Shown: piece after piece, positions 28,801-41,800 of the stretch | Layout of the letters: each line of letters opens with the position of its first letter | Position numbering within the stretch: position 1 is the stretch's first letter | Assembly: GCF_052857255.1 (NCBI RefSeq) | Contig: NC_135504.1 | Location: forward strand, 148,189,690-148,253,689 | Source of the DNA: Amblyomma americanum | Lineage: Eukaryota; Arthropoda; Arachnida; Ixodida; Ixodidae | Direction: 5' to 3' | Length of the DNA stretch: 64,000 bases | Notes under the pieces: generated by a model | Seen by the model: the letters and a program-made list of their open reading frames with translations, nothing else | What the model was told of the DNA's origin: nothing | Databases searched by the model: none | Program-made: the position numbers and the translations under genes

Positions 28801-30359
28801 TTTCGCGCAGTTATATGAGAAAAAGTTTTGACGCGTATCAGAGGAACACTGTAAAACCGATGTGTTGTGATTTAGCTCGTTTCGGTCTAAAACAGCTTGT
28901 TTCGTTGTATTAAGCACGAATGCATGCTTTTCGCGCAGTTATAAGAGAAAAAGTTTTGACGCGTATCACATGGACACTTCTAAAACCGATGTGTTCAGAT
29001 CTTGCTCGTTTTGGTCTAAAACAGCTTGTTTTGTTGTATTAAGCACAAATAGATGCTTTTCGCGCAGTTATAAGAGAAAAAGTTTTGACGCGTATCACAT
29101 GGACACATTTAAAACCGATGTGTTCAGATTTAGCTCGTTTCGGTCTGAAACAGCTTGTTTCGTTGTATTAAGCAAGAATACATGCTTTTCGCGCAGTTAT
29201 AAGAGAAAAAGTTTTGACGCGTTTCACAGGGACACTTGTAAAACCGATGTGTTCAGATTTAGCTCGTTTCGGCCTAAAACAACTTGTTTCGTTGTATTAG
29301 GCACGAATACGTGCTTTTCGCGCAGTTATAAGAGAAAACGTTTTGACGCGTATCACGTGGATACTTGTAAAACCGATGTGTTTAGATATAGCTCGTTTTG
29401 GTATAAAACAGCTTGTTTCGTTGTTTTAAGCACGAATACGTGCTTTTCGCGTAGTTATAGAAGAAAAAGTTTTGACGCGTATCAGAGGAAAACTTTAAAA
29501 CCGATGTTTTGTGATTTAGCTCGTTTCGGTCTAAAACAGCTTGTTTCGTTGTATTAAGCAAGAATACATGCTTTTCGCGCAGTTATAAGAGAAAAAGTTT
29601 TGACGCGTGTCACAGGGGCACTTGTAAAACCGATTTGTTCAGATTTACCTCGTTTCGGACTAAAACAGCTTGTTTCGTTGGATTAAGCACGAATACATGC
29701 TGTTCGCGTAGTTATAAGAGAAAAAGTTTTGACGCGTGTCACAGGGACACTTGTAAAACCGATGTGTTCAGATTTAGCTCATCTCGGTCTAAAACAGCTA
29801 GTTTCGTTGTATTAAGCTCGAATACATGCTTTTCGCGCAGTTATAAGAGAAAAAGTTTTGACGCGTATCAGAGGGACACTAGTAAAACCGGTGTTCAGAT
29901 TTACCTCGTTTCGGACTAAAACAGCTTGTTTCGTTGTATTAAGCACGAATACATGCTTGTCGCGCAGTTATAAGGAAAAAGTTTTGACGCGTATCAGAGG
30001 AACACTTGTAAAACCGATGTGTTGTGATTTAGCTCGCTTCGGTCTAAAACAGCTTGTTTCGTTGTATTAAGCACGAATACATGCTTTTCGCGCAGTTATA
30101 GAAGAAAACGTTTTGACGCCTATTAGAGGGACACTTGTAAAACCGATGTGTTCAGATTTAGCTCATCTCGGTCTAAAACAGCTTGTTTCGTTGTATTAAG
30201 CACGAATACATGCTTTTCGCGCAGTTATAAGAGAAACAGTTTTGACGCGTATCAGAGGAACACTTGTAAAACCGATGTGTTGTGATTTAGCTCGCTTCGG
30301 TCTAAAACAGCTTGTTTCGTTGTATTAAGCACGAATACATGCTTTTCGCGCAGTTATAA
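25861..30359. repeat. satellite, mixed monomer blocks
   Basis: Satellite only, no gene. Two copies of the GGACACTTCTAAAACC block lie here (about 26,784 and 28,970, 2,186 bp apart), each followed by the same ordered monomers up to about 27,370 and 29,560. Other stretches resemble the 1.42 kb unit (28,090 on). Confidence 0.7.
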
Positions 30360-33300
30360 GACGCGTATCACATGGACACTTGTAAAACCGATGTGTTCAG
30401 ATCTAGCTCGATTTGGTCTAAAACAGCTTGTTTCGTTGTATTAAGCACGAATACATGCTTTTCGCGCAGTTATAAGTGAAAAAGTTTGACGCGTATCAGA
30501 GGTACACTTGCAAAACCGATGTGTTGTGATTTAGGTCGTTTCAGTCTAAAACAGCTTGTTTCTTTGTATTAGGCACGAATACATGCTTTTCGCGCAGTTG
30601 TGAGAAAAAGTTTTGACGCGTGTCACAGGGACACTTGTAAAACCGATGCGTTCAGATCTAGCTCGTTTTGGCCTAAAACAGCTTGTTTGTGATTTAGCTC
30701 GTTTCGGTCTAAACAGCTTGTTTCGTTGTATTAAGCAAGAATACATGTTTTTCGCGCAGTCACAAGAGAAAAAGTTTTGACGCGTGTCACAGGGACACTT
30801 GTAAAACCGATGTGTTCAGATTTACCTCGTTTCTGTCTAAAACAACTTTTTTCGTTGGATTAAGCAAGAATACATGCTTTTCGCGCAGTTATAAGAGAAA
30901 AAATTTTGACGCGTATCACATGGACACTTGTAAAACCGATGTGTTCAGATCTAGCTCTTTTGGTCTAAAACAGCTTGTTTCGTTGTATTAAGTAGGAATA
31001 CAATCTTTTCGCGCAGTTATAAGAGAAAAAGTTTTGACGCGTATCACATGGACACTTTTAAAACCGATGTGTTCAGATTTAGCTCGTTTCGGTCTAAAAC
31101 AGCTTGTTTCGTTGTATTAAGCACGAATACATGCTTTTAGCGCAGTTATAAGAGAAAAAGTTTTGACGCGTATCACATGGACACTTGTAAAACCGATGTG
31201 TTCAGATCTAGCTCATCTAGGTCTAAAACAGCTTGTTTCGTTGTATTAAGCACGAATACATGCTTTTCGCGCAGTTATAAGAGAAAAAGTTTTGACGCGT
31301 GTCACAGGGACACTTGTAAAACCGATTGTTCAGATTTAGCTCATCTCGGTCTAAAACAGCTAGTTTCGTTGTATTAAGCACGAATACATGCTTTTCGCGC
31401 AGTTATATGAGAAAAAGTTTTGACGCGTATCAGAGGAACACATGTAAAACCGATGTGTTGTGATTTAAACCGTTTCGGTCTAAAACAGCTTGTTTCGTTG
31501 TATTGAGCAAGAATACATGCTTTTCGCGCAGTTATAAGAGAAAAAGTTTTGACGCGTGTCACAGGGACACTTGTAAAACCGATGTGTTCAGATTTACCTC
31601 GTTTCGGACTAAAACAACTTGTTTCGTTGGATTAAGCACGAATACATGCTTTTCGCGCAGTTATAAGAGAAAAAAGTTTTGACGCGTATCACATGGACAC
31701 ATTTAAAACCGGTGTGTTCAGATTTAGCTCGTTTCGGTCTAAAACAGCTTGTTTTGTTGTATTAAGCAAGAATACATGCTTTTCGCGCAGTTATAAGAGA
31801 AAAAGTTTTGACGCGTTTCACAGGGACACTTGTAAAACCGATGTGTTCAGATTTAGCTCGTTTCGGTCTAAAACAACTTGTTTCGTTGTATTAAGCATGA
31901 ATACATGCTTTTAGCGCAGTTATAAGAGAAGAAGTTTTGACGCGTATCACATGGACACTTGTAAAACCGATGTGTTCAGATCTAGCTCGTTTTGGTCTAA
32001 AACAGCTTGTTTCGTTGTATTAAGCACGAATACATGCTTTTCGCACTGTTATAAGAGAAAAAGTTTTGACGCGTATCAGAGGAAGACTTGTAAAACCGAT
32101 GTGTTCAGATCTAGCTCGTTTCGGTCTAAAACAGCTTGTTTCGTTGTATTAAGCACGAATACATGCTCTTAGCGCAGTTATAAGAGAAAAAGTTTCGACG
32201 CATATCACATGGACACTTGTAAAACCGATGTGTTCAGATCTAGCTCATCTCGGTCTAAAACAGCTAGTTTCGTTGTATTAAGCAAGAATACATGCTTTTC
32301 GCGCAGTTATAAGAGAAAAAGTTCTGACGCGTATTAGAGGGACTTGTAAAACCGATGTGTTCAGATTTAGCTCATCTCGGTCTAAAACAGCTTGTTTCGT
32401 TGTATTAAGCACGAATACATGCTTTTCGCGCAGTTATAGGAGAAAAAGTTTTGACGCGTATCACGTGGATACTTGTAAAACCGATGTGTTTAGATATAGC
32501 TCGTTTTGGTATAAAACCGCTTGTTTCGTTGTTTTAAGCAAGAATACGTGCTTTTCGCGTAGTTATAGAAGAAAAAGTTTTGACGCGTTACACAGGGACA
32601 CTTGTAAAACCGATGGTTCAGATTTAGCTCGTTTCGGTCTAAAACAGCTTGTTTCGTTGCATTAAGCACGAATACATGCTTTTCGCGCAGTTATAAGAGA
32701 AAAAGTTTTGACGCGTATCATAGGAACACATGTAAAACCGATGTGTTGTGATTTAGCTCGTTTCGGTCTAAAACAGCTTGTTTCGTTGTATTAAGCACGA
32801 ATACATGCTTTTCGCGCAGTTATAGGAGAAAAAGTTTTGACGCATGTAACAGGGACACTTGTAAAACCGGTGTTCAGATTTACCTCGTTTCGGACTAAAA
32901 CAGCTTGTTTCGTTGTATTAAGCACGAATACATGCTTGTCGCGCAGTTATAAGAGAAAAAGTTTTGACGCGTATAAGAGGAACACTTGTAAAACCGATGT
33001 GTTGTGATTTAGCTCGCTTCGGTCTAAAACAGCTTGTTTCGTTGTATTAAGCACGAATACATGCTTTTCGCGCAGTTATAGAAGAAAACGTTTTGACGCC
33101 TATTAGAGGGACACTTGTAAAACCGATGTGTTCAGATTTAGCTCATCTCGGTCTAACACAGCTTGTTTCGTTGTATTAAGCACGAATACATGCTTTTCGC
33201 GCAGTTATAAGAGAAAAAGTTTTGACGCGTATCAGAGGAACACTTGTAAAACCGATGTGTTGTGATTTAGCTCGCTTCGGTCTAAAACAGCTTGTTTCGT

Positions 33301-36300
33301 TGTAATAAGCACGAATACATGCTTTTCGCGCAGTTATAGGACGCGTATCACATGGACACTTGTAAACCGATGTGTTCAGATCTAGCTCGATTTGGTCTAA
33401 AACAGCTTGTTTTGTTGTATTAAGCACGAATACATGCTTTTCGCGCAGTTCTAAGAGAAAAAGTTTTGACGCCTATCACACGGACACTTGTAAAACCGAT
33501 GTGTTCAGATCTAGCTCGTTTTGGTCTAAAACAGCTTGTTTCGTTGTATTAAGCACGAATACATGCTTTTCGCGCAGTTATAAGACGCGTATCACATGGA
33601 CACTTGTAAAACCGATGTGTTCAGATCTAGCTCGATTTGGTCTAAAACAGCTTGTTTCGTTGTATTAAGCACGAATACATGCTTTTCGCGCAGTTATAAG
33701 TGAAAAAGTTTTGACGCGTATCAGAGGTACACTTGCAAAACCGATGTGTTGTGATTTAGGTCGTTTTAGTCTAAAACAGCTTGTTTCTTTGTATTAGGCA
33801 CGAATACATGCTTTTCGCGCAGTTGTGAGAAAAAGGTTTGACGCGTGTCACAGGGACACTTGTAAAACCGATGCGTTCAGATCTAGCTCGTTTTGGTTCA
33901 AAACAGCTTGTTTGTGATTTAGCTCGTTTCGGTCTAAACAGCTTGTTTCGTTGTATTAAGCAAGAATACATGCTTTTCGCGCAGTCACAAGAGAAAAAGT
34001 TTTGACGCGTGTCACAGGGACACTTGTAAAACCGATGTGTTCAGATTTACCTCGTTTCTGTCTAAAACAACTTTTTTCGTTGGATTAAGCAAGAATGCAT
34101 GCTTTTCGCGCAGTTATAAGAGAAAAAATTTTGACGCGTATCACATGGACACTTGTAAAACCGATGTGTTCAGATCTAGCTCTTTTTGGTCTAAAACAGC
34201 TTGTTTCGTTGTATTAAGTAGGAATACAATCTTTTCGCGCAGTTATAAGAGAAAAAGTTTTGACGCGTATCACATGGACACTTTTAAAACCGATGTGTTC
34301 AGATTTAGCTCGTTTCGGTCTAAAACAGCTTGTTTCGTTGTATTAAGCACGAATACATGCTTTTAGCGCAGTTATAAGAGAAAAAGTTTTGACGCGTATC
34401 ACATGGACACTTGTAAAACCGATGTGTTCAGATCTAGCTCATCTAGGTCTAAAACAGCTTGTTTCGTTGTATTAAGCACGAATACATGCTTTTCGCGCAG
34501 TTATAAGAGAAAAAGTTTTGACGCGTGTCACAGGGACACTTGTAAAACCGATGTGTTCAGATTTAGCTCATCTCGGTCTAAAACAGCTAGTTTCGTTGTA
34601 TTAAGCACGAATACATGCTTTTCGCGCAGTTATATGAGAAAAAGTTTTGACGCGTATCAGAGGAACACATGTAAAACCGATGTGTTGTGATTTAAACCGT
34701 TTCGGTCTAAAACAGCTTGTTTCGTTGTATTGAGCAAGAATACATGCTTTTCGCGCAGTTATAAGAGAAAAAGTTTTGACGCGTGTCACAGGGACACTTG
34801 TAAAACCGATGTGTTCAGATTTACCTCGTTTCGGACTAAAACAACTTGTTTCGTTGGATTAAGCACGAATACATGCTTTTCGCGCAGTTATAAGAGAAAA
34901 AAGTTTTGACGCGTATCACATGGACACATTTAAAACCGGTGTGTTCAGATTTAGCTCGTTTCGGTCTAAAACAGCTTGTTTTGTTGTATTAAGCAAGAAT
35001 ACATGCTTTTCGCGCAGTTAAAAGAGAAAAAGTTTTGACGCGTTTCACAGGGACACTTGTAAAACCGATGTGTTCAGATTTAGCTCGTTTCGGTCTAAAA
35101 CAACTTGTTTCGTTGTATTAAGCATGAATACATGCTTTTAGCGCAGTTATAAGAGAAGAAGTTTTGACGCGTATCACATGGACACTTGTAAAACCGATGT
35201 GTTCAGATCTAGCTCGTTTTGGTCTAAAACAGCTTGTTTCGTTGTATTAAGCACGAATACATGCTTTTCGCACTGTTATAAGAGAAAAAGTTTTGACGCG
35301 TATCAGAGGAAGACTTGTAAAACCGATGTGTTCAGATCTAGCTCGTTTCGGTCTAAAACAGCTTGTTTCGTTGTATTAAGCACGAATACATGCTCTTAGC
35401 GCAGTTATAAGAGAAAAAGTTTCGACGCATATCACATGGACACTTGTAAAACCGATGTGTTCAGATCTAGCTCATCTCGGTCTAAAACAGCTAGTTTCGT
35501 TGTATTAAGCAAGAATACATGCTTTTCGCGCAGTTATAAGAGAAAAAGTTCTGACGCGTATTAGAGGGACTTGTAAAACCGATGTGTTCAGATTTAGCTC
35601 ATCTCGGTCTAAAACAGCTTGTTTCGTTGTATTAAGCACGAATACATGCTTTTCGCGCAGTTATAGGAGAAAAAGTTTTGACGCGTATCACGTGGATACT
35701 TGTAAAACCGATGTGTTTAGATATAGCTCGTTTTGGTATAAAACCGCTTGTTTCGTTGTTTTAAGCAAGAATACGTGCTTTTCGCGTAGTTATAGAAGAA
35801 AAAGTTTTGACGCGTTACACAGGGACACTTGTAAAACCGATGGTTCAGATTTAGCTCGATTCGGTCTAAAACAGCTTGTTTCGTTGCATTAAGCACGAAT
35901 ACATGCTTTTCGCGCAGTTATAAGAGAAAAAGTTTTGACGCGTATCATAGGAACACATGTAAAACCGATGTGTTGTGATTTAGCTCGTTTCGCTCTAAAA
36001 CAGCTTGTTTCGTTGTATTAAGCACGAATACATGCTTTTCGCGCAGTTATAGGAGAAAAAGTTTTGACGCATGTAACACGGACACTTGTAAAACCGGTGT
36101 TCAGATTTACCTCGTTTCGGACTAAAACAGCTTGTTTCGTTGTATTAAGCACGAATACATGCTTGTCGCGCAGTTATAAGAGAAAAAGTTTTGACGCGTA
36201 TAAGAGGAACACTTGTAAAACCGATGTGTTGTGATTTAGCTCGCTTCGGTCTAAAACAGCTTGTTTCGTTGTATTAAGCACGAATACATGCTTTTCGCGC

Positions 36301-38870
36301 AGTTATAGAAGAAAACGTTTTGACGCCTATTAGAGGGACACTTGTAAAACCGATGTGTTCAGATTTAGCTCATCTCGGTCTAAAACAGCTTGTTTCGTTG
36401 TATTAAGCACGAATACATGCTTTTCGCGCAGTTATAAGAGAAAAAGTTTTGACGCGTATCAGAGGAACACTTGTAAAACCGATATGTTGTGATTTAGCTC
36501 GCTTCGGTCTAAAACAGCTTGTTTCGTTGTAATAAGCACGAATACATGCTTTTCGCGCAGTTATAGGACGCGTATCACATGGACACTTGTAAACCGATGT
36601 GTTCAGATCTAGCTCGATTTGGTCTAAAACAGCTTGTTTTGTTGTATTAAGCACGAATACATGCTTTTCGCGCAGTTCTAAGAGAAAAAGTTTTGACGCC
36701 TATCACACGGACACTTGTAAAACCGATGTGTTCAGATCTAGCTCGTTTTGGTCTAAAACAGCTTGTTTCGTTGTATTAAGCACGAATACATGCTTTTCGC
36801 GCAGTAATAAGTGAAAAAGTTTTGACGCGTATCAGAGGAACACTTGCAAAACCGATGTGTTGTGATTTAGGTCGTTTCGGTCTAAAACAGCTTGTTTCGT
36901 TGTATTAAGCACGAATACATGCTTTTCGCGCAGTTGTGAGAAAAAGTTTTGACGCGTGTCACAGGGACACTTGTAAAACCGATGTGTTCAGATCTAGCTC
37001 GTTTTGGTCTAAAACAGCTTGTTTGTGATTTAGCTCGTTTCGGTCTAAACAGCTTGTTTCGTTGTATTAAGCAAGAATACATGCTTTTCGCGCAGTCACA
37101 AGAGAAAAAGTTTTGACGCGTGTCACAGGGACACTTGTAAAACCGATGTGTTCAGATTTACCTCGTTTCGGTCTAAAACAGCTTTTTTCGTTGGATTAAG
37201 CAAGAATACATGCTTTTCGCGCAGTTATAAGAGAAAAAATTTTGACGCGTATCACATGGACACTTGTAAAACCGATGTGTTCAGATCTAGCTCTTTTTGG
37301 TCTAAAACAGCTTGTTTCGTTGTATTAAGTACGAATACAATCTTTTCGCGCAGTTATAAGAGAAAAAGTTTTGACGCGTATCACATGGACACTTTTAAAA
37401 CCGATGTGTTCAGATTTAGCTCGTTTCGGTCTAAAACAGCTTGTTTCGTTGTATTAAGCACGAATACATGCTTTTAGCGCAGTTATAAGAGAAAAAGTTT
37501 TGACGCGTATCACATGGACACTTGTAAAACCGATGTGTTCAGATCTAGCTCATCTAGGTCTAAAACAGCTTGTTTCGTTGTATTAAGCACGAATACATGC
37601 TTTTCGCGCAGTTATAAGAGAAAAAGTTTTGACGCGTGTCACAGGGACACTTGTAAAACCGATGTGTTCAGATTTAGCTCATGTCGGTCTAAAACAGCTA
37701 GTTTCGTTGTATTAAGCACGAATACATGCTTTTCGCGCAGTTATATGAGAAAAAGTTTTGACGCGTATCAGAGGAACACATGTAAAACCGATGTGTTGTG
37801 ATTTAAATCGTTTCGGTCTAAAACAGCTTGTTTCGTTGTATTAGGCACGAATACATGCTTTTCGCGCAGTTATAAGAGAAAAAAGTTTTGACGCGTATCA
37901 CATGGACACATTTAAAACCGATGTGTTCAGATTTAGCTCGTTTCGGTCTAAAACAGCTTGTTTTGTTGTATTAAGCAAGAATACATGCTTTTCGCGCAGT
38001 TATAAGAGAAAAAGTTTTGACGCGTTTCACAGGGACACTTGTAAAACCGATGTGTTCAGATTTAGCTCGTTTCGGTCTAAAACAACTTGTTTCGTTGTAT
38101 TAGGCATGAATACATGCTTTTAGCGCAGTTATAAGAGAAGAAGTTTTGACGCGTATCACAAGGACACTTGTAAAACCGATGTGTTCAGATCTAGCTCGTT
38201 TTGGTCTAAAACAGCTTGTTTCGTTGTATTAAGCACGAATACATGCTTTTCGCGCTGTTATAAGAGAAAAAGTTTTGACGCGTATCAGAGGAAGACTTGT
38301 AAAACCGATGTGTTCAGATCTAGCTCGTTTCGTTCTAAAACAGCTTGTTTCGTTGTATTAAGCACGAATACATGCTCTTAGCGCAGTTATAAGAGAAAAA
38401 GTTTCCACGCGTATCACATGGACACTTGTAAAACCGATGTGTTCAGATCTAGCTCATCTCGGTCTAAAACAGCTAGTTTCGTTGTATTAAGCAAGAATAC
38501 ATGCTTTTCGCGCAGTTATAAGAGAAAAAGTTCTGACGCGTATTAGAGGGACTTGTAAAACCGATGTGTTCAGATTTAGCTCATCTCGGTCTAAAACAGC
38601 TTGTTTCGTTGTATTAAGCACGAATACAAGCTTATCGCGCAGTTATAAGAGAAAAAGTTTTGACGCGTATCACGTGGATACTTGTAAAACCGATGTGTTT
38701 AGATATAGCTCGTTTTGGTATAAAACCGCTTGTTTCGTTGTTTTAAGCAAGAATACGTGCTTTTCGCGTAGTTATAGAAGAAAAAGTTTTGACGCGTTAC
38801 ACAGGGACACTTGTAAAACCGATGGTTCAGATTTAGCTCGTTTCGGTCTAAAACAGCTTGTTTCGTTGTA
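30360..38870. repeat. higher-order repeat, ~3.2 kb unit (25 monomers)
   Basis: Ordered blocks recur with a shift of about 3,224-3,227 bp: 31,177 to 34,403, 31,951 to 35,178, 32,357 to 35,584, and 33,372 to 36,599. A third, partly shortened copy follows (34,037 to 37,148 and 34,403 to 37,514, shift 3,111; 35,584 to 38,566, shift 2,982). Copies one and two share private variants such as AAGTAGGAATACAATC and CGTATCATAGG, so the duplication is recent. Monomer types overlap those of the 4.27 kb unit. No gene is visible. Confidence 0.78.
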
Positions 38871-41800
38871 TTAAGCACGAATACATGCTTTTAGCGCAGT
38901 TATAAGAGAAAAAGTTTTGACGCGTATCACATGGACACTTGTAAAACCGATGTGTTCAGATCTAGCTCATCTCGGTCTAAAACAGCTTGTTTCGTTGTAT
39001 TAAGCACGAATACATGCTTTTCGCGCCGTTATAAGAGAAAAAGTTTTGACGCGTGTCACAGGGACACTTGTAAAACCGATGTGTTCAGATTTAGCTCATC
39101 TCGGTCTAAAACAGCTAGTTTCGTTGTATTAAGCACGAATACATGCTTTTCGCGCAGTTATATGAGAAAAGGTTTTGACGCGTATCAGAGGAACACATGT
39201 AAAACCGATGTGTTGTGATTTAGCTCGTTTCGGTCTAAAACAGCTTGTTTCGTTGTATTAAGCACGAATGCATGCTTTTCGCGCAGTTATAAGAGAAAAA
39301 GTTTTGACGCGTATCACATGGACACTTCTAAAACCGATGTGTTCAGATCTTGCTCGTTTTGGTCTAAAACAGCTTGTTTTGTTGTATTAAGCACAAAGAG
39401 ATGCTTTTCGCGCAGTTATAAGAGAAAAAGTTTTGACGCGTATCACATGGACACATTTAAAACCGATGTGTTCAGATTTAGCTCGTTTCGGTCTGAAACA
39501 GCTTGTTTCGTTGTATTAAGCAAGAATACATGCTTTTCGCGCAGTTATAAGAGAAAAAGTTTTGACGCGTTTCACAGGGACACTTGTAAAACCGATGTGT
39601 TCAGATTTAGCTCGTTTCGGTCTAAAACAACTTGTTTCATTGTATTAAGCACGAATACGTGCTTTTCGCGCAGTTATAAGAGAAAAAGTTTTGACGCGTA
39701 TCACGTGGATACTTGTAAAACCGATGTGTTTAGATATAGCTCCTTTTGGTATAAAACAGCTTGTTTCGTTGTTTTAAGCACGAATACGTGCTTTTCGCGT
39801 AGTTATAGAAGAAAAAGTTTTGACGCGTATCAGAGGAAAACTTTAAAACCGATGTTTTGTGATTTAGCTCGTTTCGGTCTAAAACAGCTTGTTTCGTTGT
39901 ATTAAGCAAGAATACATGCTTTTCGCGCAGTTATAAGAGAAAAAGTTTTGACGCGTGTCACAGGGACACTTGTAAAACCGATGTGTTCAGATTTACCTCG
40001 TTTCGGACTAAAACAGCTTGTTTCGTTGGATTAAGCACGAATACATGCTGTTCGCGCAGTTATAAGAGAAAAAGTTTTGACGCGTGTCACAGGGACGCTT
40101 GTAAAACCGATGTGTTCAGATTTAGCTCATCTCGGTCTAAAACAGCTAGTTTCGTTGTATTAAGCACGAATACATGCTTTTCGCGCAGTTATAAGAGAAA
40201 AAGATTTGACGCGTTTCACAGGGACACTTGTAAAACCGATGTGTTCAGATTTAGCTCGTTTCGGTCTAAAACAACTTTTTCGTTGTATTAATCACGAATA
40301 CATGCTTTTCGCGCAGTTATAAGAGAAAAAGTTTTGACGCGTGTCACAGGGACACTTGTAAAACCGATGTGTTTAGATATAGCTCGTTTTGGTATAAAAC
40401 AGCTTGTTTCGTTGTTTTAAGCAAGAATACGTGCTTTTCGCGTAGTTATAGAAGAAAAAGTTCTGGCGCGTATTAGAGGGAATTGTAAAACCGATGTGTT
40501 CAGATTTAGCTCATCTCGGTCTAAAACAGCTTGTTTCGTTGTATTAAGCACGAATACATGCTTTTCGCGCAGTTATAAGAGAAAAAGTTTTGACGCGTAT
40601 CAGAGGAAGACATGTAAAACCGATATGTTCAGATCTAGCTCGTTTCGGTCTAAAACAGCTTGTTTCGTTGTATTAAGCACGAATACATGCTTTTAGCGCA
40701 GTTATAAGAGAAAAAGTTTTGACGCGTATCACATGGACACTTGTAAAACCGATGTGTTCAGATCTAGCTCATCTCGGTATACATGCTTTTCGCGCAGTTA
40801 TAAGAAAAAGTTTTGACGCGTGTCACAGGGACACTTGTGAAACCGATGTGTTCAGATTTACCTCGTTTCGGTCTAAAACAGCTTGTTTCGTTGTATTAAG
40901 CACGAATACATGCTTTTCGCGCAGTTATAAGAGAAAAAGTTTTGACGCCTATCACATGTACACTTGTAAAACCGATGTGTTCAGATCTAGCTCGTTTTGG
41001 TCTAAAACAGCTTGTTTCGTTGTATTAAGCACGAATACATGCTTTTCGCGCAGTTATAAGAGAAAATGTTTTGACGCGTGTCACAGGGACACTTGTAAAA
41101 CCGATGTGTTCAGACTTACCTTGTTTCGTTGTATTAAGTACGAATACAAGCTTTTCGCGCAGTTATAAGAGAAAAAGTTTTGACGCCTGTCACAGAGACA
41201 CTTGTAGAACCGATGTGTTCAGATTTAACTCGTTTCGGTCTAAAACAGCTTGTTTCGTTGGATTAAGCACGAACACCTGCTTTTCGCGCAGCTATAAGAG
41301 AAAAAATTTTGACGCGTATCACATGGACACTTGTAAAACCGATGTGTTCAGATCTAGCTCGTTTTGCTCTAAAACAGCTTGTTTGTGATTTAGCTCGTTT
41401 CGGTTAAACAGCTTGTTTCGTCGTATTAAGCAAGAATACATGCTTTTCGCGCAGTTATAAGAGAAAAAGTTTTGACGCGTGTCACAGAGACACTTGTAGA
41501 ACCGATGTGTTCAGATTTACCTCGTTTCGGTCTAAAACAGCTTGTTTCGTTGTATTAAGCAAGAATACATGGTTTTCGCGCAGTTATAAGAGAAAAAGTT
41601 TTTACGCGTGTCACAGAGACACTTGTAGAACCGATGTGTTCAGATTTACCTCGTTTCGGTCTAAAACAGCTTGTTTCGTTGTATTAAGCAAGAATACATG
41701 CTTTTCGCGCAGTTATAAGAGAAAAAGTTTTGACGCGTGTCACAGGGACACTTGTAAAACCGATGTGTTCAGATATAGCTCGTTTTGGTATAAAACAACT

